Source of the DNA: Clostridium_AT stratigraminis
GTDB taxonomy: Bacteria; Bacillota; Clostridia; Clostridiales; Clostridiaceae
Direction: 5' to 3'
Length of the DNA: 64,000 bases
Assembly (NCBI RefSeq): GCF_045310675.1
Contig: NZ_JBJHZZ010000016.1
Coordinates: 1-64,000 of the forward strand
The translations under genes were made by a program, and so were the position numbers. Shown piece by piece: positions 26,757-35,316 of the stretch. The notes beneath the pieces were generated by a model, which worked only from the letters and a program-made list of their open reading frames with translations, was not told where the DNA came from and searched no databases. The stretch's first letter is position 1, and every line of letters starts with the position of its first letter.

Positions 26757-28448
26757 ATGGCTGTTAATGGCATTCAACCTGTTCCAATTAATCCAACTAA
26801 TTTAGAGAGACATGAAATGTTAAAGAACTCTTTAAAAAAAGCAGGAAGGTCAGAGGACTTTAATAACATAATAGGGCTATTAAGCCCTCCTAAGGATATT
26901 TTAAATTATTGCCCGCCAGGTAAACTAAAAGGAGTAAAAATAGGAATTATAGGAGGAGGTCTTGCAGGACTTTCAAGTGCCTTTGAACTTAGAAAACTTG
27001 GCGCAGATATTACTATTTTTGATGCATTAACTGATAGAATCGGTGGAAGAGTTTATACCCACTATTTTGATAAGGAAAAAAAGTATTACGGAGAACTAGG
27101 ACCCATAAGAATTCCAGTAGCCCATGAGACTACCTGGCATTATATAAATAAATTTAAGCTTAATACAATGCCCTTTATACAGGATAATCCAAATGCCTTT
27201 GTCTATGTTCATAATACAAGAATTAGAAATGACTCAGCAGGAAAAAATGTTACTGAAAAGCTTTATCCAAAGTATAACTTGACTGAGAGAGAAAAAAATA
27301 TTTCCTGGCCTACTTTATATAATTATGCCATTAATGAACCACTAAATAGACTTCCTGAAAATATAAGAAAAGAAATTTTAAAAATACTTCCTAAATACTC
27401 TGTCCCCTATTCAGAGCTTATTAAAATGAGCTTTCGTCAAGTTTTTGAAATGCTGGGTTTAAGTGAAGATGCAATAAATTTAATTTCTAGTGTTGACTCA
27501 CTTACAGGGTCATTTCTTTATATCAGCCATGCAGAATTATTGTCAGAAATGTACCCGCTTGATTTTTCAACCCTATACAGAGTTGACGGTGGAAATTCAA
27601 ATCTTCCTTTATCCTTTTACAAGTCATTAACCTCTGCGCATCCTTCAGAATATGAAGATATACCAAATCACTTATTAGGAAAGGTTATAATTAAATCAGG
27701 CCACTATGTTAAAGGAATTTATAGGCAAGATAAAAATAAAGTTATTATTAAGTATAGAACTAGACAAATTTCTCAGGATTTAATAGAATCCTTTGATTAT
27801 ATAATCTGTGCCATTCCCTTTTCCACCTTAAGACTAGTAGATATCAAGCCTCTGTTTAGTAATAGAAAGATGCAGGCCATTAGAGAATTTAATTATGTAA
27901 ATTCCCAAAGAACGCTGCTTTTATGTAATAAAAGATTTTGGGAAGAGGATACTGATTATGGAAGAATTAATGGTGGAGTTTCTAATACTGATTTACCAAT
28001 TCAAAATGTAATTTATCCTTCTGATCATGCTTTATATGATGAAGCAAATAAATATTTATCTAAAGAGCCAGGTGTAATAGTGGCCTCCTACAATTTAAAT
28101 TTAGATGCCGTAAGACTTGAAAATGCAAATAAGGAACGCAGAAAGGAAATTATAAAAGATCAAATTGAAGAGGTCCATGGTCTTCCAAAGGGGTATCTAG
28201 ATCATATAGTTGAAAAATATAGGACTATAAATTGGAATAATGAACAGTGGTTTAGAGGAGCCTTTTCAATGACAATGCCAGGACAGAAATCTATTTTCTT
28301 ACATGATATTTTAAAACCTGAATTTGATAATAAAGTATTTTTTGCAGGAGAGCATGCCTCTGCAACACATGCTTGGATGCAAGGTGCCTTATATAGTGGT
28401 AAATTGGCAGCAAATACTCTTGCATATAATAGTAATTTTCAAAAATAG
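26757..28448 (+). CDS. flavin monoamine oxidase / L-amino-acid oxidase-like protein
   Basis: 563 residues. Dinucleotide-binding GIIGGGLAGLSSAFELRKLG (about 63-82), FDALTDRIGGRV, then ELGPIRIP, and the C-terminal FAD motif VFFAGEHASATHAWMQGA. There is no signal peptide, although an N-terminal 60-residue extension precedes the FAD fold. It resembles amine/L-amino-acid oxidases that make hydrogen peroxide; in an anaerobe the electron acceptor may differ. AGGAG precedes the start. Single gene, followed by a terminator; substrate not deducible. Confidence 0.85.
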   Translation: MAVNGIQPVPINPTNLERHEMLKNSLKKAGRSEDFNNIIGLLSPPKDILNYCPPGKLKGVKIGIIGGGLAGLSSAFELRKLGADITIFDALTDRIGGRVYTHYFDKEKKYYGELGPIRIPVAHETTWHYINKFKLNTMPFIQDNPNAFVYVHNTRIRNDSAGKNVTEKLYPKYNLTEREKNISWPTLYNYAINEPLNRLPENIRKEILKILPKYSVPYSELIKMSFRQVFEMLGLSEDAINLISSVDSLTGSFLYISHAELLSEMYPLDFSTLYRVDGGNSNLPLSFYKSLTSAHPSEYEDIPNHLLGKVIIKSGHYVKGIYRQDKNKVIIKYRTRQISQDLIESFDYIICAIPFSTLRLVDIKPLFSNRKMQAIREFNYVNSQRTLLLCNKRFWEEDTDYGRINGGVSNTDLPIQNVIYPSDHALYDEANKYLSKEPGVIVASYNLNLDAVRLENANKERRKEIIKDQIEEVHGLPKGYLDHIVEKYRTINWNNEQWFRGAFSMTMPGQKSIFLHDILKPEFDNKVFFAGEHASATHAWMQGALYSGKLAANTLAYNSNFQK

Positions 28449-28502
28449 CATAGTTAATAATCTCTTCAAAAGTTGAATTGTAACATACCCTTTACAGTAA
28501 TT

Positions 28503-28563
28503 AAAAAAGAGGTTTTTGCAAAATATAATCTAACTACGGTAATTTTGCAATAACCCCTTTTTT
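28503..28563. terminator. bidirectional terminator
   Basis: GAGGTTTTTGCAAAAT pairs with ATTTTGCAATAACC; the plus side ends CCCCTTTTTT and the minus side ends CTCTTTTTT. It separates converging amine oxidase and oleate hydratase genes. Confidence 0.8.
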
Positions 28564-28594
28564 ATAGATAATACATTATTTCCTTACGGTCTCA

Positions 28595-30370
28595 TTAAAT
28601 AACCTTATAGTCTTTCAGAAGCTTTTCAATCTCAGTACCTTTTACTTTTTTCAGAGCTTCCTTTAGTGCAATTTTTGCTTTGAAGGGAAGCTCCTTATCT
28701 GTAAGCTTCTTTCCATCAGAAAGCTTAACTGTGGCATCTAAAAGTGAGCGCACATCGTATACGCTGCCCCAAACCTCAGGCACTCCACGATCAACATTAA
28801 GCAGGGTATAAACTGCCTCCATACCGGTACGAACAGAATACTCGGTAGTGAAAATAGTATCTCGAAGGGTCTCAGCGAATTGACCAATAAAGGCAAAGTT
28901 CACGCTTCCTTCTGGTACAACCTTCGGACGATCGCCCTCTCTTCGAGGCATGAAAAAGGCTGTGATATAAGGCATCATGCAGGGAACTGTGTTGGCACTG
29001 TTTTCTGCAAGTTCTTCAATCTGATCTACTGGAACACCTAAATGATACAGCCATTCCATGCAGATTTCCTTACCTGTGCATTCAAGCATGGTCTTCTTAA
29101 CGAAGTTACCAGGCTTGTCACTAAACAGACCATATATCCACCCTACAAGCTGATCCTTTGGCTGTGCACGGAATTGAGGCTGACGGTTGAAGGTCCAGCT
29201 TAGAAGCCAGTTAGAGTCCATTGCTGTTACGATACCGCCTGTAACCACCTTACCGCTGAAAGGATCACGCTTGCAGATTTTCTTGATATAAGGAACAATA
29301 CGCTGATCCAAAGTAGTTACTGTAGCAGACATCCAATTTGTTTTCTCGGGTGCAGTACAGAACTTGTCAGGACGTCCGAAAGATGGATCTTGCATAGCAA
29401 TCTTGCACCACATATCCCAGCCGCTGCCGTCCTTGATTTCTGTATCCATCTGAGCCTGTTGATTCTGATTACCTAAAGAAGAATTCTCAGTACATCCTCC
29501 ATTGGTTATGAACACAAGATCATCCTCAGTAAGATCAATGTTATTTTCTTCACCCTGGTGGAGACATATGATACGCTTAGCTATCTTTTTATCCGGTTGT
29601 ATATCAAATTCAACATTGACAACTTTAGTATCGTAGTGAAATTGAACTCCATGATCCTTAAGGTATTTTACCATAGGTAAGATTAGTGACTCATACTGAT
29701 TATATTTTGTGAATCGGAGTGCCTTGAAATCAGGTAAACCACCTACATGGTGTACGAAACGCTGCAGATACAGCTTCATTTCCAATGCAGAATGCCAGTT
29801 TTCAAAGGCAAACATAGTTCGCCAATACATCCAGAAGTTGGAGTTCAGCACTTCTTCACTGAAGATTTGGTCAATACGGACATCGTACAGTTTTTCATTA
29901 GGCATCATAAAGAGATGCATAATTTCCATTGAAGCCTTATCAGACAATCCAAATTTTCCATCTGTATGTGCATCCACTCCTTGCTTTACTGTGGCACGAC
30001 AGAGTGAATAGTTTGGATCTGCCTTATTGAGCCAATAATACTCATCTAAAACACTGATTCCTTCTGTTTCAATTGATGGTATGGAACGCATTATATCCCA
30101 CATGCACTCAAAATGATTATCCATTTCTCGGCCGCCTCGCATTACAAAACCGCGGTCGGCGTATTGATAGCCGTCACAGGATCCTCCAGGAATGGGGTCC
30201 TTCTCAAGTACATGAATGTGCTCACCTTTCATCTGCCCATCACGAACTAAAAAACATGCCGCAGACAGTGCTGCTAAACCAGATCCTATTAAGTAGGCAG
30301 ACTTTTGATCAACACCTTCTGGCTTTAGTGGACGTGCGAATGCTTCATAATTACCACTTGAATAATACAT
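28595..30370 (-). CDS. ohyA: oleate hydratase (myosin-cross-reactive antigen family)
   Basis: 591 residues, the normal length. FAD-binding GSGLAALSAACFLVRDG (about 29-45), the family signature GGSCDGYQYADRGFVMRGGREM, and C-terminal TTEYSVRTGMEAVYTLL. It hydrates the cis-9 double bond of unsaturated fatty acids to 10-hydroxy acids, a membrane/fatty-acid detoxification. Base composition is less AT-rich and codon use differs from neighbours (more GC-ending codons), suggesting acquisition by transfer. GGAGG precedes the ATG. A TetR-type regulator lies just upstream in the same direction. Confidence 0.97.
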   Translation of the reverse strand: MYYSSGNYEAFARPLKPEGVDQKSAYLIGSGLAALSAACFLVRDGQMKGEHIHVLEKDPIPGGSCDGYQYADRGFVMRGGREMDNHFECMWDIMRSIPSIETEGISVLDEYYWLNKADPNYSLCRATVKQGVDAHTDGKFGLSDKASMEIMHLFMMPNEKLYDVRIDQIFSEEVLNSNFWMYWRTMFAFENWHSALEMKLYLQRFVHHVGGLPDFKALRFTKYNQYESLILPMVKYLKDHGVQFHYDTKVVNVEFDIQPDKKIAKRIICLHQGEENNIDLTEDDLVFITNGGCTENSSLGNQNQQAQMDTEIKDGSGWDMWCKIAMQDPSFGRPDKFCTAPEKTNWMSATVTTLDQRIVPYIKKICKRDPFSGKVVTGGIVTAMDSNWLLSWTFNRQPQFRAQPKDQLVGWIYGLFSDKPGNFVKKTMLECTGKEICMEWLYHLGVPVDQIEELAENSANTVPCMMPYITAFFMPRREGDRPKVVPEGSVNFAFIGQFAETLRDTIFTTEYSVRTGMEAVYTLLNVDRGVPEVWGSVYDVRSLLDATVKLSDGKKLTDKELPFKAKIALKEALKKVKGTEIEKLLKDYKVI

Positions 30371-30441
30371 ACCCTTACCTCCATTAAATTATTTTTAGTT
30401 TCTGAATATAGAATACTGCTGCTTTAGTGCGGCCACAATAA

Positions 30442-30488
30442 ACAAATTTGCCCCTATGATGAAACTTTCATCATAGGGGCAAATTTGT
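30442..30488. promoter_or_regulatory. 47-bp near-complete palindrome between tetR-like gene and ohyA
   Basis: Perfect 23-bp arms with a single central base (left arm starts ACAAATTTGCCCCTATGATG). It lies between the stop of the regulator gene and the start of ohyA, 72 bases from the latter. It could be a double operator for the TetR regulator or a terminator for its gene; the weak T-run (TTTGTTTATT) makes the latter possible too. Confidence 0.6.
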
Positions 30489-30517
30489 AAAAACTTTAAT
30501 CAAATAAGCACTTTTGA

Positions 30518-31081
30518 TTAATTTTTGTCTATACGGTACTTATTTAGGGCCTTTATGATATCTCCTTGTATCAATACACTCAGGCGATCAATAATGGACA
30601 CAGGGTCCTCTTTCATTCCGTTTCGTATCCATTCCAGCATTATTCCCACAAAGGCAAACTTATAGAAATCGGCTATAAATTTTTTATCTTCCTCCCGTAC
30701 GCTCATCTCTGCAGATTGCTCCTCTACAACACCTATCATAAGATCATATGTGAGCTTATATAAATAGATTTCAACTTGCTCACGGCTCATAGAATGATAA
30801 ACATTTATAATAAAAGCTTTGTTTTGGAGCACAGCATTGAAAATTTGTAAAAAACCTTGCTGCCAAGTGTCATATGTTTTTTTACCACCAATGACTTTGG
30901 CTGCATTCTCCACGCAAACCCACTCTATTAAGTCATATATATCCTTAAAATGATAATAGAAAGTCATGCGATTGATCCCACAATCTGCTGCTATATCAGA
31001 AACCGTAACTTTATCTAGAGGTTTTTGCAAAAGAAGATTTTTTAAAGAGGCTTCAAGAGCCTTTTTTGTTGTCAGCGACAT
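30518..31081 (-). CDS. TetR/AcrR family regulator
   Basis: 187 residues. N-terminal helix-turn-helix (VTVSDIAADCGINRMTFYYHFKDIYDLIEW, in two parts about 24-53) and a TetR_C_8-like ligand domain. GAGGTAA precedes the ATG. It is probably the local repressor of ohyA, released by a fatty acid or acyl-CoA, because it is encoded directly upstream with a large palindrome between. Its codon use is also richer in G/C than neighbours. Confidence 0.88.
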   Translation of the reverse strand: MSLTTKKALEASLKNLLLQKPLDKVTVSDIAADCGINRMTFYYHFKDIYDLIEWVCVENAAKVIGGKKTYDTWQQGFLQIFNAVLQNKAFIINVYHSMSREQVEIYLYKLTYDLMIGVVEEQSAEMSVREEDKKFIADFYKFAFVGIMLEWIRNGMKEDPVSIIDRLSVLIQGDIIKALNKYRIDKN

Positions 31082-31189
31082 AATAATTACCTCTACTTCT
31101 AATATCTTAAATAGTCTCTAAACTTATATATTCTAATTAGTATAACATAATGACTTTGAAATATAAATTCAATATTATGACACTAAATA

Positions 31190-31211
31190 GTAAAAGAGCC
31201 ATATAGGCTCA
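31190..31211 (-). terminator. terminator of the 54-residue protein gene
   Basis: GAGCC-TATAT-GGCTC stem followed on the minus strand by TTTTACTATTT, starting eight bases past the stop codon. Confidence 0.65.
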
Positions 31212-31219
31212 TTTGTTTA

Positions 31220-31384
31220 TCAAAAATATCCACATCGTTTTTTTATTTGTAATGACCTTTTTGTTAGATAACAATATAAGTCCTCATCAGCTTTTTTCTT
31301 GTATTTTTCCCTATCTCTTTTCTTATTTCTTTGATATTGAAGTGCAAGTAATTTGAACTCTTCTAAACTTAATGAATTTTCCAA
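31220..31384 (-). CDS. small basic hypothetical protein (54 residues, TTG start)
   Basis: 54 residues, rich in Lys/Arg/Glu (ENSLSLEEFKLLALQYQR, then NKKRDREKYKKKADED). The TTG start has a strong GAGGTGAT six bases upstream, and a terminator follows the stop, so this is a complete small transcription unit. One predicted amphipathic helix, no cysteine motif, no membrane segment. Not recognised; it could be a small nucleic-acid-binding or sporulation protein. Confidence 0.65.
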   Translation of the reverse strand: MENSLSLEEFKLLALQYQRNKKRDREKYKKKADEDLYCYLTKRSLQIKKRCGYF

Positions 31385-31471
31385 TATTATCACCTCAAGA
31401 TTACTATAACACTATTATTGTTATTTTACATTAAGAAAATGTAAATTCTTATTTATCTTCTTACTAAATAT

Positions 31472-31514
31472 CAAAATAAAATAGCAGTAGGTTTTAATAA
31501 AAACCTACTGCTAC
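31472..31514 (-). terminator. hairpin, probable terminator
   Basis: Perfect 13-bp stem (TAGCAGTAGGTTT / AAACCTACTGCTA) followed on the minus strand by TTTTATTTTGA. It lies upstream of the 54-residue gene and about 165 bases beyond the tRNA-Arg terminator, so no gene upstream of it was found. A short untranslated RNA between 31515 and 31642 is possible. Confidence 0.55.
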
Positions 31515-31642
31515 AGGATGGGGTAACTTTAATTGTTTAACTGCTACATTTATATATTAACTGTAATCTGTTACAAATTTATTACGATACTAAATATTAA
31601 CTGTTAATTACTTTTAAACAATTTGCAAATAAAATGGTATGT

Positions 31643-31679
31643 AAAAAAGTGAGATACTACTTATGCATCTCACTTTTTT
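31643..31679 (-). terminator. terminator of tRNA-Arg(CCT)
   Basis: AAAAAAGTGAGAT and ATCTCACTTTTTT arms around an 11-base loop, touching the tRNA CCA end. Confidence 0.85.
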
Positions 31680-31755
31680 GGTGTGCGTAAAGGGATTCGA
31701 ACCCCCGGCCTGCGGTTTAGGAAACCGTCGCTCTATCCTGCTGAGCTATACACAC
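31679..31755 (-). tRNA. tRNA-Arg(CCT)
   Basis: 77 nt with encoded CCA. The anticodon loop is TTCCTAA, giving CCT, which reads AGG. The acceptor GTGTGTA pairs with TACGCAC (one G-U). Single gene with its own terminator. Confidence 0.97.
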
Positions 31756-31895
31756 AGATTATTAATTTACCCTCATATTCTATTACATCTTTTTTTTATT
31801 GTCAATAGTATTAACTATATATTGGAAATATATTAACCTATATTAATCCTATATATTTTACACAATATAAATTTTAAGCAATAAATAAATTGAGT

Positions 31896-31946
31896 ATGAC
31901 TGGAGTTGTCTAAAATATATTTTTAAACAACCCCAGTCATTTTTTA
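31896..31946. terminator. hairpin after the YhgE/Pip gene
   Basis: ATGACTGGAGTTGT pairs with ACAACCCCAGTCAT. The T-run (TTTTTTATTTT) is on the plus side, while the minus side has only CTCAATTTATTT, so termination of the minus-strand gene is probable but not strong. Confidence 0.6.
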
Positions 31947-31948
31947 TT

Positions 31949-34309
31949 TTATGCCATATTAATATCTTGATTTGCCTCTCTGAACTTTTCTTGTGCTTTA
32001 TCAGCATGACCTTTAAATAATACTGAAATTAACAAGAATGCTACCATTACGCCTAAAAGCACCGAAACATCCTTAGTAAATACAGCGTAATTAAGTCCAG
32101 CAATGACTTCCCTTAAGCCAGATACCGCATAGGTAAATGGCATGTATGGATTAATAACCTTGAAGAATTTTGGTACAATTTCCAATGGGAAAGTACCAGC
32201 GCAAGCTGTTAACTGAAGTATTAATAAAACTATAGATAGCAGTCTTCCAGCCATTCCTAAAAGGAATATTAAACTTTGCATTATAGCAATAAATACAAGT
32301 GATAATATAATATTAAATAAGAAATACAGCGGTACATTATTAGGTCTTAGGCCAAGCACTATAACTATTGCACTTGCAAGAACCGCTTGTATAATTCCAA
32401 TATATCCGTAGGATAAATATTTTCCTAATACTATAGAGGCTGGACTTGCATTTATATCATCATCTACTTTGTCAGTAATAACAAAGAACATCAGTAGAGC
32501 TCCAACCCATAAAGATAACGGGATGAAATATGGAGCAAAGCCAGTTCCATAATTTTTAACTGGATCTATTGGACTTTCTTTAATTGTTAAAGGCTGTGAC
32601 ACAAACTCTGCCATTGTATTGCTGCTATTTATAAGATTCTTATTTATCTTATCAGAGCCATCCTTTAACTTATCCTTTAATTCCTTTGAGCCATCGTAAA
32701 GCTTAGAAACTCCATTATTAAGCTCCGGAATATTACTATTTAAAGTACTTAGTCCATCTCTTAATTGAGTTCCTCCCTCATTTAATTGTTTTGCACCAAT
32801 TGAAAGCTCATTTGCACCAGCTGCTGCTGCGGTCATTCCTGACATTAGCTGAGCTGTGCCATTTTTTATTTGATTTATTCCTGTAAGCACGCTTGGCTGA
32901 TCTTTTGAACCTACATTTACAGCATTATCTAATTGAGCTACGGCACTTACTAAGCTTGGGCTGGTACTGCTGCCAACGTTGACTCCATTATTAATTGCCG
33001 TTACTCCAGCAACTAAACTTGGATGCATAGCATCTGTTCCCACATTTACCTTTGTGTTCAATACGCCTATTGCTGCTCCCAAACCCTTCGTTGGATCAGA
33101 GTTTGTAATCCCATCATTTAAGGAATACATTGCATCAAAAAACGTAGGTGCCTTATTAATAGAAATGTAATTAGGTGCTGAAGGATTTGCACTTGTACTC
33201 ATAGTTTGAACAAGACCTAATAGTATTTTGTTTGCATTTGCTGCATCACCATTAGCTGCAAGCACTTGAGCCTGTTTAACCATAGTTACTATTTGACTGT
33301 TATAAGCTGTATAAGCTCCACTCATTCCATTTACTAAGCTTGGATGAAATGGATCAGAGCTTGTATTTACCTTGGTATTTAAAAGAGCTACAGCTGAACT
33401 AAGGCCTTTAGTAGGATCACTATTTGTTATTCCATCATATAAAGACTTTACTCCAGTAGACAAGCTAATATTTTCTCTAGTATCTTTACTTACAGCTGAA
33501 TTTAATTGAGTTAAGCCTGCACCAACCTGATATAAACCAGCTTGCAATTGATTAGCTCCCGTATCAAGTGATGCTGCACCATCCTTTGCTGCTGCTAAGC
33601 TTGAGGCTAAAGTATTTGTTCCATTTCCAAGCTGATTTAATCCGCTGCTTAAATCACTTGAGCCCTTGTACAGCTTACTTACACCATTTGTAAGGTGAGG
33701 AACCTTCTCATTAAGCTGCGATGTACCATCATATAAATCTTTGCTGCCATCAGCTGCTTTTTGCATGCCATCCTTTACCTCATAAAGATTATCAAAGGCT
33801 GCTTTTGTGTATTCATTAACTATATTTTTGGTTAGCTCAGATTTAATTTCTACTACTACCTTGCTGTTAACTTGAGCCGCAAGAAAGTTTCTTTTCTCAT
33901 TTGCAACGTAGGAAATTTCTGATTGTTTTGGTGTACCATCTTTGGCGCTGAGCACATTTTTTGAGAAGTTTTCAGGAATTACAAACATTGCATAATATTT
34001 GCTTCCCTTAACGCCTGCTTCACCATCTTCTTTAGATACAAATTTCCAGCCTACACTCTTGTTATCTTTAAGGTTATCAACTAAGTCTTTTCCATAGTTT
34101 ACATCCTTTCCATCTAAGGTACTCCCCTTATCGAGATTAACTACTGCTACAGGCAGATCAGCTAATTTGCTATAAGGATCCCAAAATGCATAGAGATAAA
34201 GTAAGCTGTATAAAAGAGGTACTATAATTATTGCGATTACAGATACTCTTAAGAATCTGTTTTTAAAAATACTAACAATATCTCTTTTTGCGATTCTAAT
34301 GAAATTCAT
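31949..34309 (-). CDS. YhgE/Pip domain membrane protein (ABC-2-like)
   Basis: 786 residues. One N-terminal membrane segment (about 20-42), a large extracytoplasmic helical region with Pip-type repeats (SKLYKGSSDLSSGLNQLGNG etc.) and five to six C-terminal membrane helices (about 590-765). It belongs to the family of Lactococcus Pip (phage infection protein) and Bacillus YhgE. The extracytoplasmic region contains extra internal copies of a NGITNSDPTKGL-type unit, making it longer than usual. Its promoter is overlapped by a TetR-type operator; the regulator is encoded upstream. Function probably export or envelope maintenance; natural substrate unknown. Confidence 0.88.
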   Translation of the reverse strand: MNFIRIAKRDIVSIFKNRFLRVSVIAIIIVPLLYSLLYLYAFWDPYSKLADLPVAVVNLDKGSTLDGKDVNYGKDLVDNLKDNKSVGWKFVSKEDGEAGVKGSKYYAMFVIPENFSKNVLSAKDGTPKQSEISYVANEKRNFLAAQVNSKVVVEIKSELTKNIVNEYTKAAFDNLYEVKDGMQKAADGSKDLYDGTSQLNEKVPHLTNGVSKLYKGSSDLSSGLNQLGNGTNTLASSLAAAKDGAASLDTGANQLQAGLYQVGAGLTQLNSAVSKDTRENISLSTGVKSLYDGITNSDPTKGLSSAVALLNTKVNTSSDPFHPSLVNGMSGAYTAYNSQIVTMVKQAQVLAANGDAANANKILLGLVQTMSTSANPSAPNYISINKAPTFFDAMYSLNDGITNSDPTKGLGAAIGVLNTKVNVGTDAMHPSLVAGVTAINNGVNVGSSTSPSLVSAVAQLDNAVNVGSKDQPSVLTGINQIKNGTAQLMSGMTAAAAGANELSIGAKQLNEGGTQLRDGLSTLNSNIPELNNGVSKLYDGSKELKDKLKDGSDKINKNLINSSNTMAEFVSQPLTIKESPIDPVKNYGTGFAPYFIPLSLWVGALLMFFVITDKVDDDINASPASIVLGKYLSYGYIGIIQAVLASAIVIVLGLRPNNVPLYFLFNIILSLVFIAIMQSLIFLLGMAGRLLSIVLLILQLTACAGTFPLEIVPKFFKVINPYMPFTYAVSGLREVIAGLNYAVFTKDVSVLLGVMVAFLLISVLFKGHADKAQEKFREANQDINMA

Positions 34310-34330
34310 AGTATCATCCCTTCATTTTAT

Positions 34331-34395
34331 ACTGACTGTCCAGTATATACCGACTGGTCAGTTATAGTTATATCTCATTTTTTTATATATGTCAA
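34331..34395 (-). promoter_or_regulatory. promoter of the YhgE/Pip gene with TetR operator
   Basis: On the minus strand: -35 TTGACA (34395-34390), 17-base spacer, -10 TATAAC (34372-34367). At the start site there is an imperfect inverted repeat of ACTGACTGTCCAGT and ACCGACTGGTCAGT (34331-34362). The same TGACTGGTCA core appears before the regulator's own gene at 35161. Confidence 0.8.
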
Positions 34396-34426
34396 TAGGT
34401 TTTGTAAAATTATTAGATAATAAAAA

Positions 34427-34469
34427 AATAGAAGATAATAGGCCATATGGCCTATTGCATCTTCTATTT
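34427..34469 (-). terminator. terminator of the TetR regulator gene
   Basis: AAATAGAAGAT..ATAGGCC / GGCCTAT..ATCTTCTATTT stem, followed on the minus strand by TTTTTATTATC. Confidence 0.75.
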
Positions 34470-34547
34470 GAAAACTTATATAAAATAATTAAAGCTTGTA
34501 ACTTTTAACAAATCATCTTAGCCTAATATAATTAATTAACTATAAAT

Positions 34548-35117
34548 TTAAGATTGTATTCCATGAAGTATATAACCCATAACCTTTTCAGTAATAACAT
34601 CGATATTGCTTTTACCGTCATTAATTAATTCATAGACTGCTGTTGAACAAAGTGTTCCAAAGAAGGTATAGGCCATAAAACTAGAGTCCTCTTTTTTAAT
34701 AACACCATCTTCCATAGCCTGCTTTAAAAATATTTCTATTTTGCTTATATATTTCTTTATAAAATCTCTAAGTTCTAGCTGCCTTACTTCTTGCCCCCAC
34801 AGCTGACTCATAACAACTTTAAAAAAATCTCTTTTCTCTGAAATCATTTTTAATTGAAGATTGCAAATTGACTTCAATTTATCCAAGGAGCTGCTTTCTT
34901 TTAAGGCAGCTTCATTTAATTCTTCACTTATTAACTCCATTCCTTCTGTAATAATATATTTAAATAACTCTTCTTTACTTTTAAAATGATAGTAGAGAGT
35001 ACCCTTAGCCACCCCAGCATCTTGAGCAATATCATCCATGGTAGCACTATCATAGCCGCTTATAGAAAATATTCTAATAGCAGCTTCAAATATATCTCTT
35101 TTGGTTTTACTCATCAT
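34548..35117 (-). CDS. TetR/AcrR family regulator of the YhgE/Pip gene
   Basis: 189 residues. Helix-turn-helix (ATMDDIAQDAGVAKGTLYYHFKSKEEL, in parts about 24-50) with a longer ligand domain (TetR_C_11-like region). GGAGTGATT precedes the tandem ATG codons. The shared TGACTGGTCA motif before its own gene and before the YhgE/Pip gene indicates that it represses both. Ligand unknown. Confidence 0.9.
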   Translation of the reverse strand: MMSKTKRDIFEAAIRIFSISGYDSATMDDIAQDAGVAKGTLYYHFKSKEELFKYIITEGMELISEELNEAALKESSSLDKLKSICNLQLKMISEKRDFFKVVMSQLWGQEVRQLELRDFIKKYISKIEIFLKQAMEDGVIKKEDSSFMAYTFFGTLCSTAVYELINDGKSNIDVITEKVMGYILHGIQS

Positions 35118-35160
35118 AATTAATCACTCCAAATTTGATTTTACTTAGTTATTATATTAT

Positions 35161-35172
35161 TGACCAGTCAGT
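35161..35172 (-). promoter_or_regulatory. TetR operator half upstream of regulator gene
   Basis: ACTGACTGGTCA on the minus strand, the core found twice in the YhgE/Pip operator. It lies 44 bases before the regulator start, so autoregulation is likely. Confidence 0.6.
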
Positions 35173-35316
35173 ATTAATTTTGTTTGTTAAGATTAATTTT
35201 AGGTAATTTTCTATGACTTGTCAAACAATCTAGTTAAGAAATGTTTTTTGTGATAAAATAAAATACTATATAATAATAGAATGAAATTAAGTATATGACT
35301 TTGGAGAGGAATACCT

